Source of the DNA: Methanomicrobiales archaeon HGW-Methanomicrobiales-3
GTDB taxonomy: Archaea > Halobacteriota > Methanomicrobia > Methanomicrobiales > Methanospirillaceae
DNA: 64,000 bases
NCBI GenBank assembly: GCA_002839605.1
Contig: PGYK01000001.1
Location: 186,001-250,000, forward strand
Direction: 5' to 3'
Shown: piece by piece, positions 45,890-53,399 of the stretch
Layout of the letters: each line of letters begins with the position of its first letter
How positions within the stretch are numbered: the stretch's first letter is position 1
Translations under genes and position numbers: made by a program
Notes under the pieces: generated by a model
The model's input: only the letters and a program-made list of their open reading frames with translations
Told to the model about the DNA's origin: nothing
The model's database searches: none

Positions 45890-46501
45890 TTAATTACTCT
45901 CGTTACGGATCTTTCCTATGACCCGCACAACTTCCTGCCCTTTATTATATGCCTCCTTCATGGCCGTCGGGTGATTTTTTATTCCCCGGTACTCGTCCAT
46001 GTTGTTGGCGATGATGTTGTCGTAATACTCAAAACCGGTACCGTTGAAGATGGCGGTGATCATCGGAAATGCCCCGTCAAAGACATGGTCCCAGTTCTGG
46101 CCTGCCGTCGAGATGAAGATCCCCTTGTGGCTCCTGATGTGCTCATCAGTAAAAAAGAGGGTCTTTAACACAAACTTCCGCGCCCAGAGGTACTGCCCCC
46201 GGTCAATGAATCCCTTGAGTTCCGCGGTTATGCCCATGGTATAGATGGGCGAAGCGATTGCGATACAGTCTGCTGCAAGAACCTTGTCAAAGAGGGTGAT
46301 GGCATCGTCCTGCACCACACATTCACCGGTCCTGTGGCAGGCATTACACCCGCGGCACGCGTGGTAGTCGAGGTCCTTTAACACCACTTTCTCAACAACC
46401 GCACCCGCATCCTTTGCCCCTTCAAGAAAACTGTCCAGCAGGGTCTCTGTATTGCCGCGCCGGTGCGGGCTTCCCGATATTCCAAGGACAGTGACGGTCA
46501 T
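45890..46501 (-). CDS. Isf-like iron-sulfur flavoprotein
   Basis: A 203-residue flavodoxin-fold protein. The FMN loop is GISGSPHRRGNT at 8-19 and the 4Fe-4S motif is complete: C49, C52, C55, C61 (CX2CX2CX5C in ACRGCNACHRTGEC). Later blocks are ASPIYTMGITAELKGFIDR and STAGQNWDHVF. Known Isf proteins pass electrons from ferredoxin and may detoxify oxygen or peroxide. It is followed on the same strand (upstream) by a second, closely similar gene; the two are 15 bases apart. Confidence 0.86.
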   Translation of the reverse strand: MTVTVLGISGSPHRRGNTETLLDSFLEGAKDAGAVVEKVVLKDLDYHACRGCNACHRTGECVVQDDAITLFDKVLAADCIAIASPIYTMGITAELKGFIDRGQYLWARKFVLKTLFFTDEHIRSHKGIFISTAGQNWDHVFDGAFPMITAIFNGTGFEYYDNIIANNMDEYRGIKNHPTAMKEAYNKGQEVVRVIGKIRNESN

Positions 46502-46516
46502 GAGAACCCCAAAAAA

Positions 46517-47131
46517 TCAGGATGAGAGCCGCCTTTTTAGTTCTGCCACAACCGTTTTTCCGAGTTTCATCGCATCGTCCCGTGCGGTCGGGTGCGTATC
46601 GATTGCCCCTTTCTCATCCACGTTGTTGACCATCAGGTAGCTGATGTCGGCATCCCTGACTTCAATAACATGGAAGAAGCACTTGACCGAGGGGACAGCA
46701 GCGTCAAAGACATGAGGCCAGTCCTGACCTGCGGAGGCAAGAAAGATTCCCATGCGTTTGCCTTTGCGTTCGGGAGGGACAACGGGGAGTTTCAGCACGT
46801 ATTTCCGGGACCGGAAGACCTGCGCCCGGTCGATCAAGGCTTTTGGCTGGGACGCGATCCCCATGCAGAAGATCGGAGAGGAGAGGATGATGCAGTCCGC
46901 TTCGAGCAGTTTGTCGTGCAGGACGTCCATGCCGTCCCGCTGGACACATTTGTTGAGTTTCTCGCAGGCATTGCACCCGTTGCAGGGATGGATATCTGCC
47001 TCGGAGAGGGCTGTCTTCTCGATGGTCACATCCGGATCCTCTACCATCGACCCGAGCACCCAGTCAAGCAGCGTCTCCGAGTTCCCGTGCCGGCGGGGGC
47101 TTCCGGCAATGGCAAGGACTTTGATGGGCAT
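46517..47131 (-). CDS. Isf-like iron-sulfur flavoprotein
   Basis: A 204-residue paralogue of the adjacent gene. FMN loop GSPRRHGNSET, intact cluster cysteines C50, C53, C56 and C62 (PCNGCNACEKLNKC), then SSPIFCMGIASQPKALIDRAQ and ASAGQDWPHVF. ATG 47131 is the start that gives the usual N-terminus; the open frame upstream of it is in the intergenic gap. The pair probably arose by tandem duplication and may form hetero-oligomers, which is inference. Divergent from the TMEM175-like gene. Confidence 0.86.
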   Translation of the reverse strand: MPIKVLAIAGSPRRHGNSETLLDWVLGSMVEDPDVTIEKTALSEADIHPCNGCNACEKLNKCVQRDGMDVLHDKLLEADCIILSSPIFCMGIASQPKALIDRAQVFRSRKYVLKLPVVPPERKGKRMGIFLASAGQDWPHVFDAAVPSVKCFFHVIEVRDADISYLMVNNVDEKGAIDTHPTARDDAMKLGKTVVAELKRRLSS

Positions 47132-47295
47132 AGATCTCTTCTTTGCACGGCAGGGTAAAAAGGGTTGGGTCGGCCGGCCGGTGAAGGAGAAGCCGCCCCG
47201 CTGCGAACCCCCTGCCCCCGCTCCTGCCTGCTGACCGCAAGCAAAACAGAAAAGGAGAAGAATCTCCCTGTGCATACTCTCGTTGCAGCACAGCT

Positions 47296-47997
47296 ATGGA
47301 ACCCATCAGCAAGGTCAACCTCGAGCGGATCACGAACGGCATCTACGCCTTCACGATGACGCTCCTTGTCCGGAACATCCAGTCCCCGCAGCCAAACGCC
47401 GTCATGAGCGATGCGGCAATCGTTGACTATATCGGGACGACCTTATTCTCAATCATCGACTTTATCGGGGCGTTCATCATCCTTGGGATGTTCTGGCTCT
47501 TCTACTTCCAGATGTTCCACCGCATAAAGTCCGTGGACTTCCGGTTCGTCCACCTCCACCTCCTCTCGCTGATGATTGTCGTTTTCGTGCCGTTCACCCA
47601 GAGTTTTGCCGATGACCGGGTCGGGCTGCCGGTCTCGGCGATCCTCTTCCAGTTCAACTACTTCGCGCTTGCCACGCTCCTGACCGTCCAGTGGTACTAT
47701 GCCGCAAACAACCCGGCCCTGATCGAGCCGGGGACGTCCCGGTCCGAGATACTCTTCCTGCACAAAAAGTTCCTCGTCCCGCTCGGGATCTCCCTGCTCG
47801 GAATCGCGCTCGTCCTGAACGACTTGCCATATGTTGACATCCTCTACCTCTTCCCGTTCCTCATCCTCGGGCTCTTCTTCCGGAATCCGCCGGACGGGAC
47901 GAGGTCGGAAGAAGCGCGTACGGATCCTGCCAGCGATGCCAGGGACGATTCCGTCCCTGTTGTTCAAAAGGAAGAGGTGCTGGAAGAGGAGAAGTGA
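47296..47997 (+). CDS. TMEM175-like potassium channel family protein
   Basis: A 233-residue protein with six hydrophobic segments of the TMEM175/DUF1211 family. The first segment reads LERITNGIYAFTMTLLV, which aligns with the family signature RxxxFSDGVFAIAITLLV, but the FSD triplet is ITN here. FSD lines the selectivity region in channels of this family, so conduction or selectivity may be altered. The C-terminal tail (about 195-233) is acidic and probably cytoplasmic. A stretch GGAGA-AGAA-TCTCC lies in the promoter gap. A diverged AT-rich repeat follows the gene. Confidence 0.75.
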   Translation: MEPISKVNLERITNGIYAFTMTLLVRNIQSPQPNAVMSDAAIVDYIGTTLFSIIDFIGAFIILGMFWLFYFQMFHRIKSVDFRFVHLHLLSLMIVVFVPFTQSFADDRVGLPVSAILFQFNYFALATLLTVQWYYAANNPALIEPGTSRSEILFLHKKFLVPLGISLLGIALVLNDLPYVDILYLFPFLILGLFFRNPPDGTRSEEARTDPASDARDDSVPVVQKEEVLEEEK

Positions 47998-48034
47998 GCC
48001 GGGGGCAATAATCAGGGCGGATACTGGTAATCAC

Positions 48035-48108
48035 GGTTCGCTGAAAATTTTCCAATCAGGATTCGATCCGGAGCAATTTTTCATTCTCGAAACGGATCGC
48101 GTTTGAAA
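48035..48108. repeat. AT-rich repeat, diverged copy
   Basis: CGCTGAAAATTTTCCAATCAG is followed by ATTCGATCCGGA, CAATTTTTC and CGGATCGCGTTTGAAA, the same order as the 60-base repeat at 22349 and 22630. It lies just after the TMEM175-like gene and differs at about a third of positions. The rest of the gap to 48195 shows nothing further. Confidence 0.55.
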
Positions 48109-48195
48109 GGCGAAATCAGGAACCCGATCAATCCGGCCCGCTATTCCCATTGCTACCCGAATGCACAGTCGCAAAAAAAAGAGAGTACGATCTTT

Positions 48196-48843
48196 TCAGA
48201 TCTTCTTAAAGCAGAGATACCAGTCCTTGCACTCGTACCCCTCGGTCGGCCGCTTTGCCATTTCTTCGGCAGTCTTCGGCGCCGGGACAACCACCTTGTC
48301 GCCCGGCTGCCAGTTCGCCGGTGTTGCAACCTTGTACTTGTCCGAAGTCTGGAACGCTTTGACCATACGAAGGATCTCGGGCATGTACCTGCCGTTCGAG
48401 AGCGGGTAATAGAGCATTGCCCGCATGATCCCCTTGTCGTCGATGAAGAAGACTGCCCGTACAGCAGCAGTCGAACTCTGGCCCTTGTGGATCATCCCGT
48501 ACAGGTTCGAGACCTTCATCGTCAGGTCTGCGATGATCGGGAAGGGGATCTGGACGCCCATCTTCTCTTTGACCGCATGCACCCAGGCAAGGTGGGCAGA
48601 GACGCTGTCCACCGAGAGCCCGACGAGCTGGACATTGAGTGCCTTGAGCTCGTCATGGATCTCGCTGAACGCAAGGAACTCCGTTGTGCAGACCGGCGTG
48701 AAATCGGCCGGGTGGGAGAAGAGGATCACCCACTTGCCCTTCAGGCTTGAGAGCTTCAGCGGGCCGTGGGTGGTCTCTGCGTCGAAGTCCGGTGCGGGTT
48801 CCCCGATGGTGGGAAACGAGAGACATTCCTGTGGTTCTGTCAT
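48196..48843 (-). CDS. Peroxiredoxin (archaeal Prx6-like)
   Basis: A 215-residue peroxiredoxin. The peroxidatic Cys52 is in HPADFTPVCTTEF, and two cysteines near the C-terminus (C205 and C211 in YECKDWYLCF) match the resolving arrangement of archaeal thioredoxin peroxidases such as that of Aeropyrum. It reduces hydrogen peroxide and organic peroxides, with thiols recycled by a thioredoxin or glutaredoxin system; the reductase fusion at 54856 is a candidate. The AhpD-like gene lies ten bases upstream on the same strand. Confidence 0.92.
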   Translation of the reverse strand: MTEPQECLSFPTIGEPAPDFDAETTHGPLKLSSLKGKWVILFSHPADFTPVCTTEFLAFSEIHDELKALNVQLVGLSVDSVSAHLAWVHAVKEKMGVQIPFPIIADLTMKVSNLYGMIHKGQSSTAAVRAVFFIDDKGIMRAMLYYPLSNGRYMPEILRMVKAFQTSDKYKVATPANWQPGDKVVVPAPKTAEEMAKRPTEGYECKDWYLCFKKI

Positions 48844-48853
48844 GACACGAACC

Positions 48854-49303
48854 TTACTTCATCACGTCGTCTAGCTGTGCCCGGCCGTACACGTAGGCGG
48901 GCATGCCCGAGAGCAGGAACGTGACGCGGAGCGCCTCTTCCACTTCTGCCTTCGTGCAGCCAACGTTCTTTGCCCCTGCAAGCTGTGCCCGTACCGCATG
49001 CTGGTCACGGAGTGCTGCGGCGATCGCAATGGCGATGAGCTTCTTGGTCTTTTTGGTAAGCTTGCCATCGCTCCAGATGTGATCCTCGAATTTCATGACC
49101 AGGTTGAACATCTCGGGCTCTTTTGTGGTCAGGTCTTTAAAGAACTTCGGGACCGAGCCTATCTTCTTCTCAAGGCTTTTGAGATCCTTTGCTTTGGACG
49201 CTGCCACGGCCGGCTTCTTTGCTGCAACCTTCTTTACTGCCGGCTTCTTAACCGGTGCCTTCTTCGCTGCTGGTTTTTTTCCAACTGGTTTTTTCACTGC
49301 CAT
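48854..49303 (-). CDS. AhpD/carboxymuconolactone decarboxylase-like protein with histone-H1-like tail
   Basis: A 149-residue protein. Residues 1-40 are almost only Lys, Ala, Pro and Val (repeats of KKPA/VKK), like a histone H1 tail; residues 42-149 form a carboxymuconolactone decarboxylase fold (KLTKKTKKLIAIAIAAALRDQHAVRAQLAGAKNVGCTKAEVEEAL, then MPAYVYGRAQL). The CXXC pair of true AhpD is missing (RDQHAVRAQ), so disulfide chemistry is doubtful. The tail is likely to bind nucleic acid or another acidic partner. Placed between peroxiredoxin and desulforedoxin genes. Confidence 0.8.
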   Translation of the reverse strand: MAVKKPVGKKPAAKKAPVKKPAVKKVAAKKPAVAASKAKDLKSLEKKIGSVPKFFKDLTTKEPEMFNLVMKFEDHIWSDGKLTKKTKKLIAIAIAAALRDQHAVRAQLAGAKNVGCTKAEVEEALRVTFLLSGMPAYVYGRAQLDDVMK

Positions 49304-49306
49304 AAT

Positions 49307-49432
49307 TTACTCCTCCAGTACCATGGGTTCGCCGCAGCAGATGAGTTCCCCGCCGCCGGCTTCTTTGACCACAACAACGTTACCGCAGATCTCGCACTTG
49401 AAGACCTGCCCCTCTTTTGAAACATTCACCAT
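49307..49432 (-). CDS. Desulforedoxin-like protein (41 residues)
   Basis: A 41-residue desulforedoxin-type protein that binds one iron through four cysteines: C13, C16 and the adjacent pair C32, C33 (KCEICG and LICCGEPM). It is the same fold as the N-terminal domain of desulfoferrodoxin, but the superoxide reductase domain is absent. ATG 49432 has GGAG nine bases upstream (49442-49445); longer versions of the frame lack support. It starts close behind the zinc-ribbon gene and ends three bases before the AhpD-like gene. Probably an electron carrier for oxygen defence. Confidence 0.8.
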   Translation of the reverse strand: MVNVSKEGQVFKCEICGNVVVVKEAGGGELICCGEPMVLEE

Positions 49433-49543
49433 GTCTTTTTTCTCCATCATCCTGAAATGGTCCTGGTGCATAATCCCGGGGAAAAATTCCCCCCGGGCCC
49501 GGCACCAGCATTCACGACTGCGGTGCAAAAAGAAAATGAGAGA

Positions 49544-49786
49544 TCAGACGTTACTGTCGCCCCGTTTGGGCGGGTTTTTGACATCGTCGGCAGACTTGAT
49601 GTCCGGCCGGATGTGTGTCATGGGGAAGCACTGGTACTCTTCGCAGGCACAGGACGGACATTTGCGGAGATCCTGCTCGCTCGCATCAAGGGTCATCTCT
49701 TTTCCGCAGTCAATGCAGACGTATTTTCCGGGGCCGACCTTCTGTCCTGCGTTGTAGGTTTTCTGTTCGGTCAAAATATTCACCAA
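49544..49786 (-). CDS. Zinc-ribbon / rubredoxin-like small protein
   Basis: An 80-residue protein with a zinc-ribbon core: GPGKYVCIDCGKEMTLDASEQDLRKCPSCACEEY, ligands C24, C27, C43 and C46, plus extra cysteines at 48 and 53. The pattern KYVCxxCG...CPxC is shared by a family of small iron/zinc ribbons found with rubrerythrins and ruberedoxins. Function is unknown. First gene of a minus-strand series with desulforedoxin, AhpD-like protein and peroxiredoxin. The AT-rich 49795-49815 is a plausible promoter. Confidence 0.7.
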   Translation of the reverse strand: MVNILTEQKTYNAGQKVGPGKYVCIDCGKEMTLDASEQDLRKCPSCACEEYQCFPMTHIRPDIKSADDVKNPPKRGDSNV

Positions 49787-49903
49787 CCTTCACTGTACTT
49801 CAAATAATATATATGGGTTGTGTTGGTACACCCGAAAGCAGGCGATGCACGCCAAATCCCCTTCTTGCAAAAGTATAATGCGTAACTTTTCAAATGGAGT
49901 AGT

Positions 49904-50497
49904 ATGGCAGGCACGGTCATCGGAATTTTGGGGAGCCCCCTCCCTGAAGGTAACACGGCAAAACTCCTCAGTCAGGCACTCAAAGGCGCAGCAGACGCCG
50001 GATGCAGCACCGAAACCATTCTCATCAACAACCTCGATTACCAGCCGTGCATGGAGATGCTGTTCTGCAAGGAACACGACACCTGCATCATGGACGATGA
50101 CATGCAGCAGCTGTACGGGAAGATCCAGCATGCCGACAGCGTGATCGTTGCAACGCCCGTGATGACCATGGGTATTCCCGGAAAACTGAAAAGCTTCATC
50201 GACCGGTGCCAGATCTTTTACATGGCAAAGTACGTGAGGAACGAGTCGCTGGTTGCACCTGAAAAGAGAACGGTGCGCCGCGGGCTCTTCATCTGCATCT
50301 CCGGCATGAAGATCCCCGAGGTCTTTGTCGGGTCAAAACTTACCATGAAAGCCTGGTTTGATATCATCGACTGCCAGTACTCAGATGAACTGCTCATCAA
50401 TGATATGGACACCATTCTGGACATCACGACAAGAAAGGATCTCCTGGATGCAGCATATGCAAAGGGCAGGGCAATCGGAGAAAACCTCAATCCCTGA
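49904..50497 (+). CDS. Isf-like flavoprotein with an incomplete cluster motif
   Basis: A 197-residue flavodoxin-fold protein of the Isf-like group: FMN loop GILGSPLPEGNT, TPVMTMGIPGKLKSFIDRC and ISGMKIPEVF. The cluster motif reads C49-M52-C55-C61: the second Cys is Met, in contrast to the three other Isf-like proteins in the window. This leaves three cysteines, so the 4Fe-4S cluster may be absent, three-iron, or completed by another ligand. GGAG at 49896-49899 precedes the ATG by four bases. Divergent from the zinc-ribbon gene. Confidence 0.82.
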   Translation: MAGTVIGILGSPLPEGNTAKLLSQALKGAADAGCSTETILINNLDYQPCMEMLFCKEHDTCIMDDDMQQLYGKIQHADSVIVATPVMTMGIPGKLKSFIDRCQIFYMAKYVRNESLVAPEKRTVRRGLFICISGMKIPEVFVGSKLTMKAWFDIIDCQYSDELLINDMDTILDITTRKDLLDAAYAKGRAIGENLNP

Positions 50498-50536
50498 TCC
50501 CGTTTTTCTCCCAATTAAAAAACCCGGATGCGGGCC

Positions 50537-52033
50537 TCAGGTCCTTGGGTAATCTTCGATGGACCGGAAATTTATCGTGAACCGGGTGCCGCTGGTGCAG
50601 TCGAGGCTGATCTCCCCGTCGAGTTGCCGGACAAGGTTGTTGACCAGCTGCAACCCGAGCGTCGCGGTATTCCGGAAGTCAGTCTCCTTTGGGAAACCCC
50701 GGCCATTGTCCGAGATGACCATCGAGTAATGGTGCGGGCCGGTCTGGGTCATAGTGATGGCGATCTCCCCTTTCTGCCCTTCCGTAAAAGCATGCTTCAT
50801 GGCATTGGAGATGAGCTCGTTGATGATGAGACCGCACGGGATCCCGGTCCCGATATTGAGCGAGAGGTCCGAAGGGGTGATCGAGACGCTGATGGTAATC
50901 CGTGCATCGGAGATCCCGTACGCGTCCCTGAGGTTCCCGATCAAGCCCTCAAGGTACGTGGCAAACGGGATCCGGGCAAGGTCCCCGGACCGGTACAGTC
51001 TCTCGTGGATGAGTGCCATGGACGTCACCCGCGACCGGCTCTCCATGAGGATCCCGCTCGTGAACTCATCGGTGATGGAGATGGACTGGAGATAGAGGAG
51101 GCTTGCGATGATCTGGAGGTTGTTCTTCACCCGGTGGTGGATCTCCTTCAGGAGAATCTCTTTTTCATGGAGTGACGCGAGAATCTTCTCTTCCGCTTTC
51201 CTGCGCTCCGTGATGTCCCGGGCCATCCCGACATAGCCAAATGGCTTCCCATCCCCGTCCCGGATCAGGGACAGCGTGGTCTCCGCCCAGTACGTGGAAC
51301 CATCCTTCAGCCGGAACTCGAGCTCGGTTGTGGCAGAGAGCGGCAGATGAGCCTGGTCCAGCTTCTCTGGCGGGAAATTTTCGGAAAAAAATGTCTCAAA
51401 TGCGGTTCTGGATTCCGGCGTGAGCTGTTCTGCAAAGGGCAGATTGAGCAGCTCCTGACTGGAGAACCCCCGCCTGCGTTCAACGGACGGGCTGATGAAG
51501 GTGAGCCGGAACTTTTTGTCCATGAGCCAGACCGAGTCGCTCATGTTGTCCGTGATCAAGCGGTAGCGTGCCTCGCTTTGCAGGAGAGCCGCCTCTGCCC
51601 GCTTCCGCCGGGTGATATGGTGGATCTGGTTTTTGAGTTCAACAAACTGGGCTTTTGGATCGCCGCCTTTCTGGATATAGAAGTCCGCCCCGTTGTTCAA
51701 AGCCTCGATGACCACCTCTTCGCGTCCTCTGCCGGAGAAGATGATGAACGGCGTGGTATCCCCCGCTTCCCGGAGCATCTTCAAAAAATTGATCCCGTTC
51801 ATGACGGGCATCTCGTAATCCGAGACAATGACATCGTATTTTTTTATTTTTAATGCCGCAAGGGCCTCCTTTGCCGAGGCGCAGGTATCAACACTGAGAT
51901 CATTTTCCCGCTCAAGGAACTGTTTTGATACGTCCCGTAAGACCGGCTCGTCATCGACAAAGAGAACGGTTGTTTCTGAAATGACTAAAAATCCCCTCTT
52001 TTTTCGTGATGAACAGTCATCATCATGGTACAT
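50537..52033 (-). CDS. Receiver-PAS-histidine kinase hybrid
   Basis: A 498-residue soluble signalling protein. A receiver domain (about 21-140) has D27, D28 and phospho-acceptor D72; a PAS domain spans about 155-280 and ends ARDITERRKAEEK; the HisKA_2 dimerisation part has EIHHRVKNNLQ with H299 or H300; and HATPase follows with NELISNAMKHAF and ISDNGRGFPKE, ending near 495. The receiver-first order means it is itself a target of another kinase. ATG 52033 is the only reasonable canonical start that avoids the RadC gene, but has no ribosome-binding site; a GAGGGGA motif further in has no start codon behind it. Confidence 0.83.
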   Translation of the reverse strand: MYHDDDCSSRKKRGFLVISETTVLFVDDEPVLRDVSKQFLERENDLSVDTCASAKEALAALKIKKYDVIVSDYEMPVMNGINFLKMLREAGDTTPFIIFSGRGREEVVIEALNNGADFYIQKGGDPKAQFVELKNQIHHITRRKRAEAALLQSEARYRLITDNMSDSVWLMDKKFRLTFISPSVERRRGFSSQELLNLPFAEQLTPESRTAFETFFSENFPPEKLDQAHLPLSATTELEFRLKDGSTYWAETTLSLIRDGDGKPFGYVGMARDITERRKAEEKILASLHEKEILLKEIHHRVKNNLQIIASLLYLQSISITDEFTSGILMESRSRVTSMALIHERLYRSGDLARIPFATYLEGLIGNLRDAYGISDARITISVSITPSDLSLNIGTGIPCGLIINELISNAMKHAFTEGQKGEIAITMTQTGPHHYSMVISDNGRGFPKETDFRNTATLGLQLVNNLVRQLDGEISLDCTSGTRFTINFRSIEDYPRT

Positions 52034-52079
52034 AAAATTAGCGCACAATCCCTGTGGGTCTGGCAAAAGGTGAGTGGTT

Positions 52080-52745
52080 CTAAAGAAGGCCGCGTTCCCG
52101 CATGCTGAGATGGCCGTTCCGGCTGACAATGATGTGGTCGATGAGCGGGATACCGATGAGTGCCCCCGCTTCCCTGAGCTGCTGCGTTATGGCGATGTCC
52201 TGGCTGCTGGGTTCAAGCGATCCCGAAGGATGGTTGTGCACGCAGATGACGGACGCGGCCCGGTCCGTGATTGCGTCGGCAAAGACCTCCCGCGGGTGGA
52301 CGAGGCTGTGATTTAAGAGACCTACCGTGATGGTCCGGTTGCCGAGCACCTCGCCCGCTCCGTTGAGCGTGATGCAGATGAAGTGCTCCTGCCGCCGGGA
52401 CGCGAGATCGGGAAGGAGCAGAAGAATATCTTCGGGTTTTGTCACCTTCGGCTGCGTCCCCGGCCCGGCATAATACCGCCTGCCCAGTTCAAAACAGGCA
52501 AGCATCTGGGAAGCTTTTGTTGGCCCCACACCTTCAAGCGACGCGAGATCATCGTACCGGATCGGCAGCTTCTGCTCGCCCACCAGCAGGCAGATCTCGC
52601 GGGCAATGGCGCGGACATCGCGGTTCTTTGTTCCCCTCCCGATGATGGCTTCGACCAGTTCCTCGTCCTTTAAAGCCGCCGCCCCTTTGCGGGCGATCTT
52701 CTCCCGCGGCCGGTCGGGAACGGGGAGGTCTTTCATCTTCTTCAT
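52080..52745 (-). CDS. radC: RadC-family JAB-domain protein
   Basis: A 221-residue RadC (YeeS-like) protein. An N-terminal helix-hairpin-helix part (LASLEGVGPTKASQML at about 67-82) precedes the JAB/MPN metalloprotease-like domain with the metal motif HNHPSGSLEPSSQD (H170, H172, D183). Despite the name, a repair role has been withdrawn for bacterial RadC and the function is unresolved. The gene lies upstream of the histidine kinase on the same strand with 46 bases between the stop and the chosen start. Confidence 0.88.
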   Translation of the reverse strand: MKKMKDLPVPDRPREKIARKGAAALKDEELVEAIIGRGTKNRDVRAIAREICLLVGEQKLPIRYDDLASLEGVGPTKASQMLACFELGRRYYAGPGTQPKVTKPEDILLLLPDLASRRQEHFICITLNGAGEVLGNRTITVGLLNHSLVHPREVFADAITDRAASVICVHNHPSGSLEPSSQDIAITQQLREAGALIGIPLIDHIIVSRNGHLSMRERGLL

Positions 52746-52860
52746 GGTACCAGTATCCTTGTGGCAACCCGGGCATGCAGTTTGCGAACAGCAGTGGTTG
52801 GTATTATTTTATAATAAATATACTCAATTGTGTTCCCGGGATCCCGCGTGCCGCATGAAG

Positions 52861-52869
52861 AATATTTAA
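52861..52869 (+). promoter_or_regulatory. TATA box for rubrerythrin
   Basis: AATATTTAA is centred 31 bases before ATG 52896, so the message starts only a few bases before the start codon. This supports ATG 52896 over upstream in-frame codons. Confidence 0.55.
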
Positions 52870-52895
52870 GTCAGCATCCCGCCCATGGTTTTCGT

Positions 52896-53399
52896 ATGGC
52901 TACAATCGAGAACGTAAAAGAGGCGCTGGCCGGAGAATCGCAGGCAAACCGGAAGTACCAGGCGTTTTCTGACAAGGCTGCAGAAGAAGGATTCAAGAGC
53001 GTGGCAACCCTCTTCAAAGCCGCGTCGGAAGCAGAAGCGATCCATGCAAAGAAGCTCTTGAAAGTGCTTGGCGCCATTGACATCACGGCAAAGAATCTCG
53101 AAGCGAGCATCGAGGGGGAGACCCACGAGTTCACCACGATGTACCCGGAGTTCATCAAGGCAGCCGAGACCGAGAAGCGCAGCGATGCGGTGCTCGCATT
53201 CACCCACGCCATGAAAGCAGAAGAGGTCCATGCCGGGCTCTACAAAAAGGCGCTCGCAGCGATCAAGGCGGGCTCTGACCTGTCGCGAGAGAAGGTCTAT
53301 CTCTGCCCGGTCTGCGGGAACATCGAGACGGGCAAACTTCCGGACAAGTGCCCCATCTGCGGGGTTTTCGCCAAGCAGTTCCGGGAAGTCACCCTTTAA
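52896..53399 (+). CDS. rbr: Rubrerythrin
   Basis: A 167-residue rubrerythrin. The ferritin-like four-helix domain carries di-iron ligands (E14 in AGESQANRKY, E47/H50 in EAEAIHAK, E110 and H112 in MKAEEVHAG); the C-terminal rubredoxin domain has C137, C140, C152 and C155 (CPVCG and CPICG). It reduces hydrogen peroxide to water in anaerobes, taking electrons from rubredoxin-type carriers. It fits the oxygen-defence theme of 45.9-56 kb. Its stop overlaps the end of the convergent LamG gene. Confidence 0.93.
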   Translation: MATIENVKEALAGESQANRKYQAFSDKAAEEGFKSVATLFKAASEAEAIHAKKLLKVLGAIDITAKNLEASIEGETHEFTTMYPEFIKAAETEKRSDAVLAFTHAMKAEEVHAGLYKKALAAIKAGSDLSREKVYLCPVCGNIETGKLPDKCPICGVFAKQFREVTL

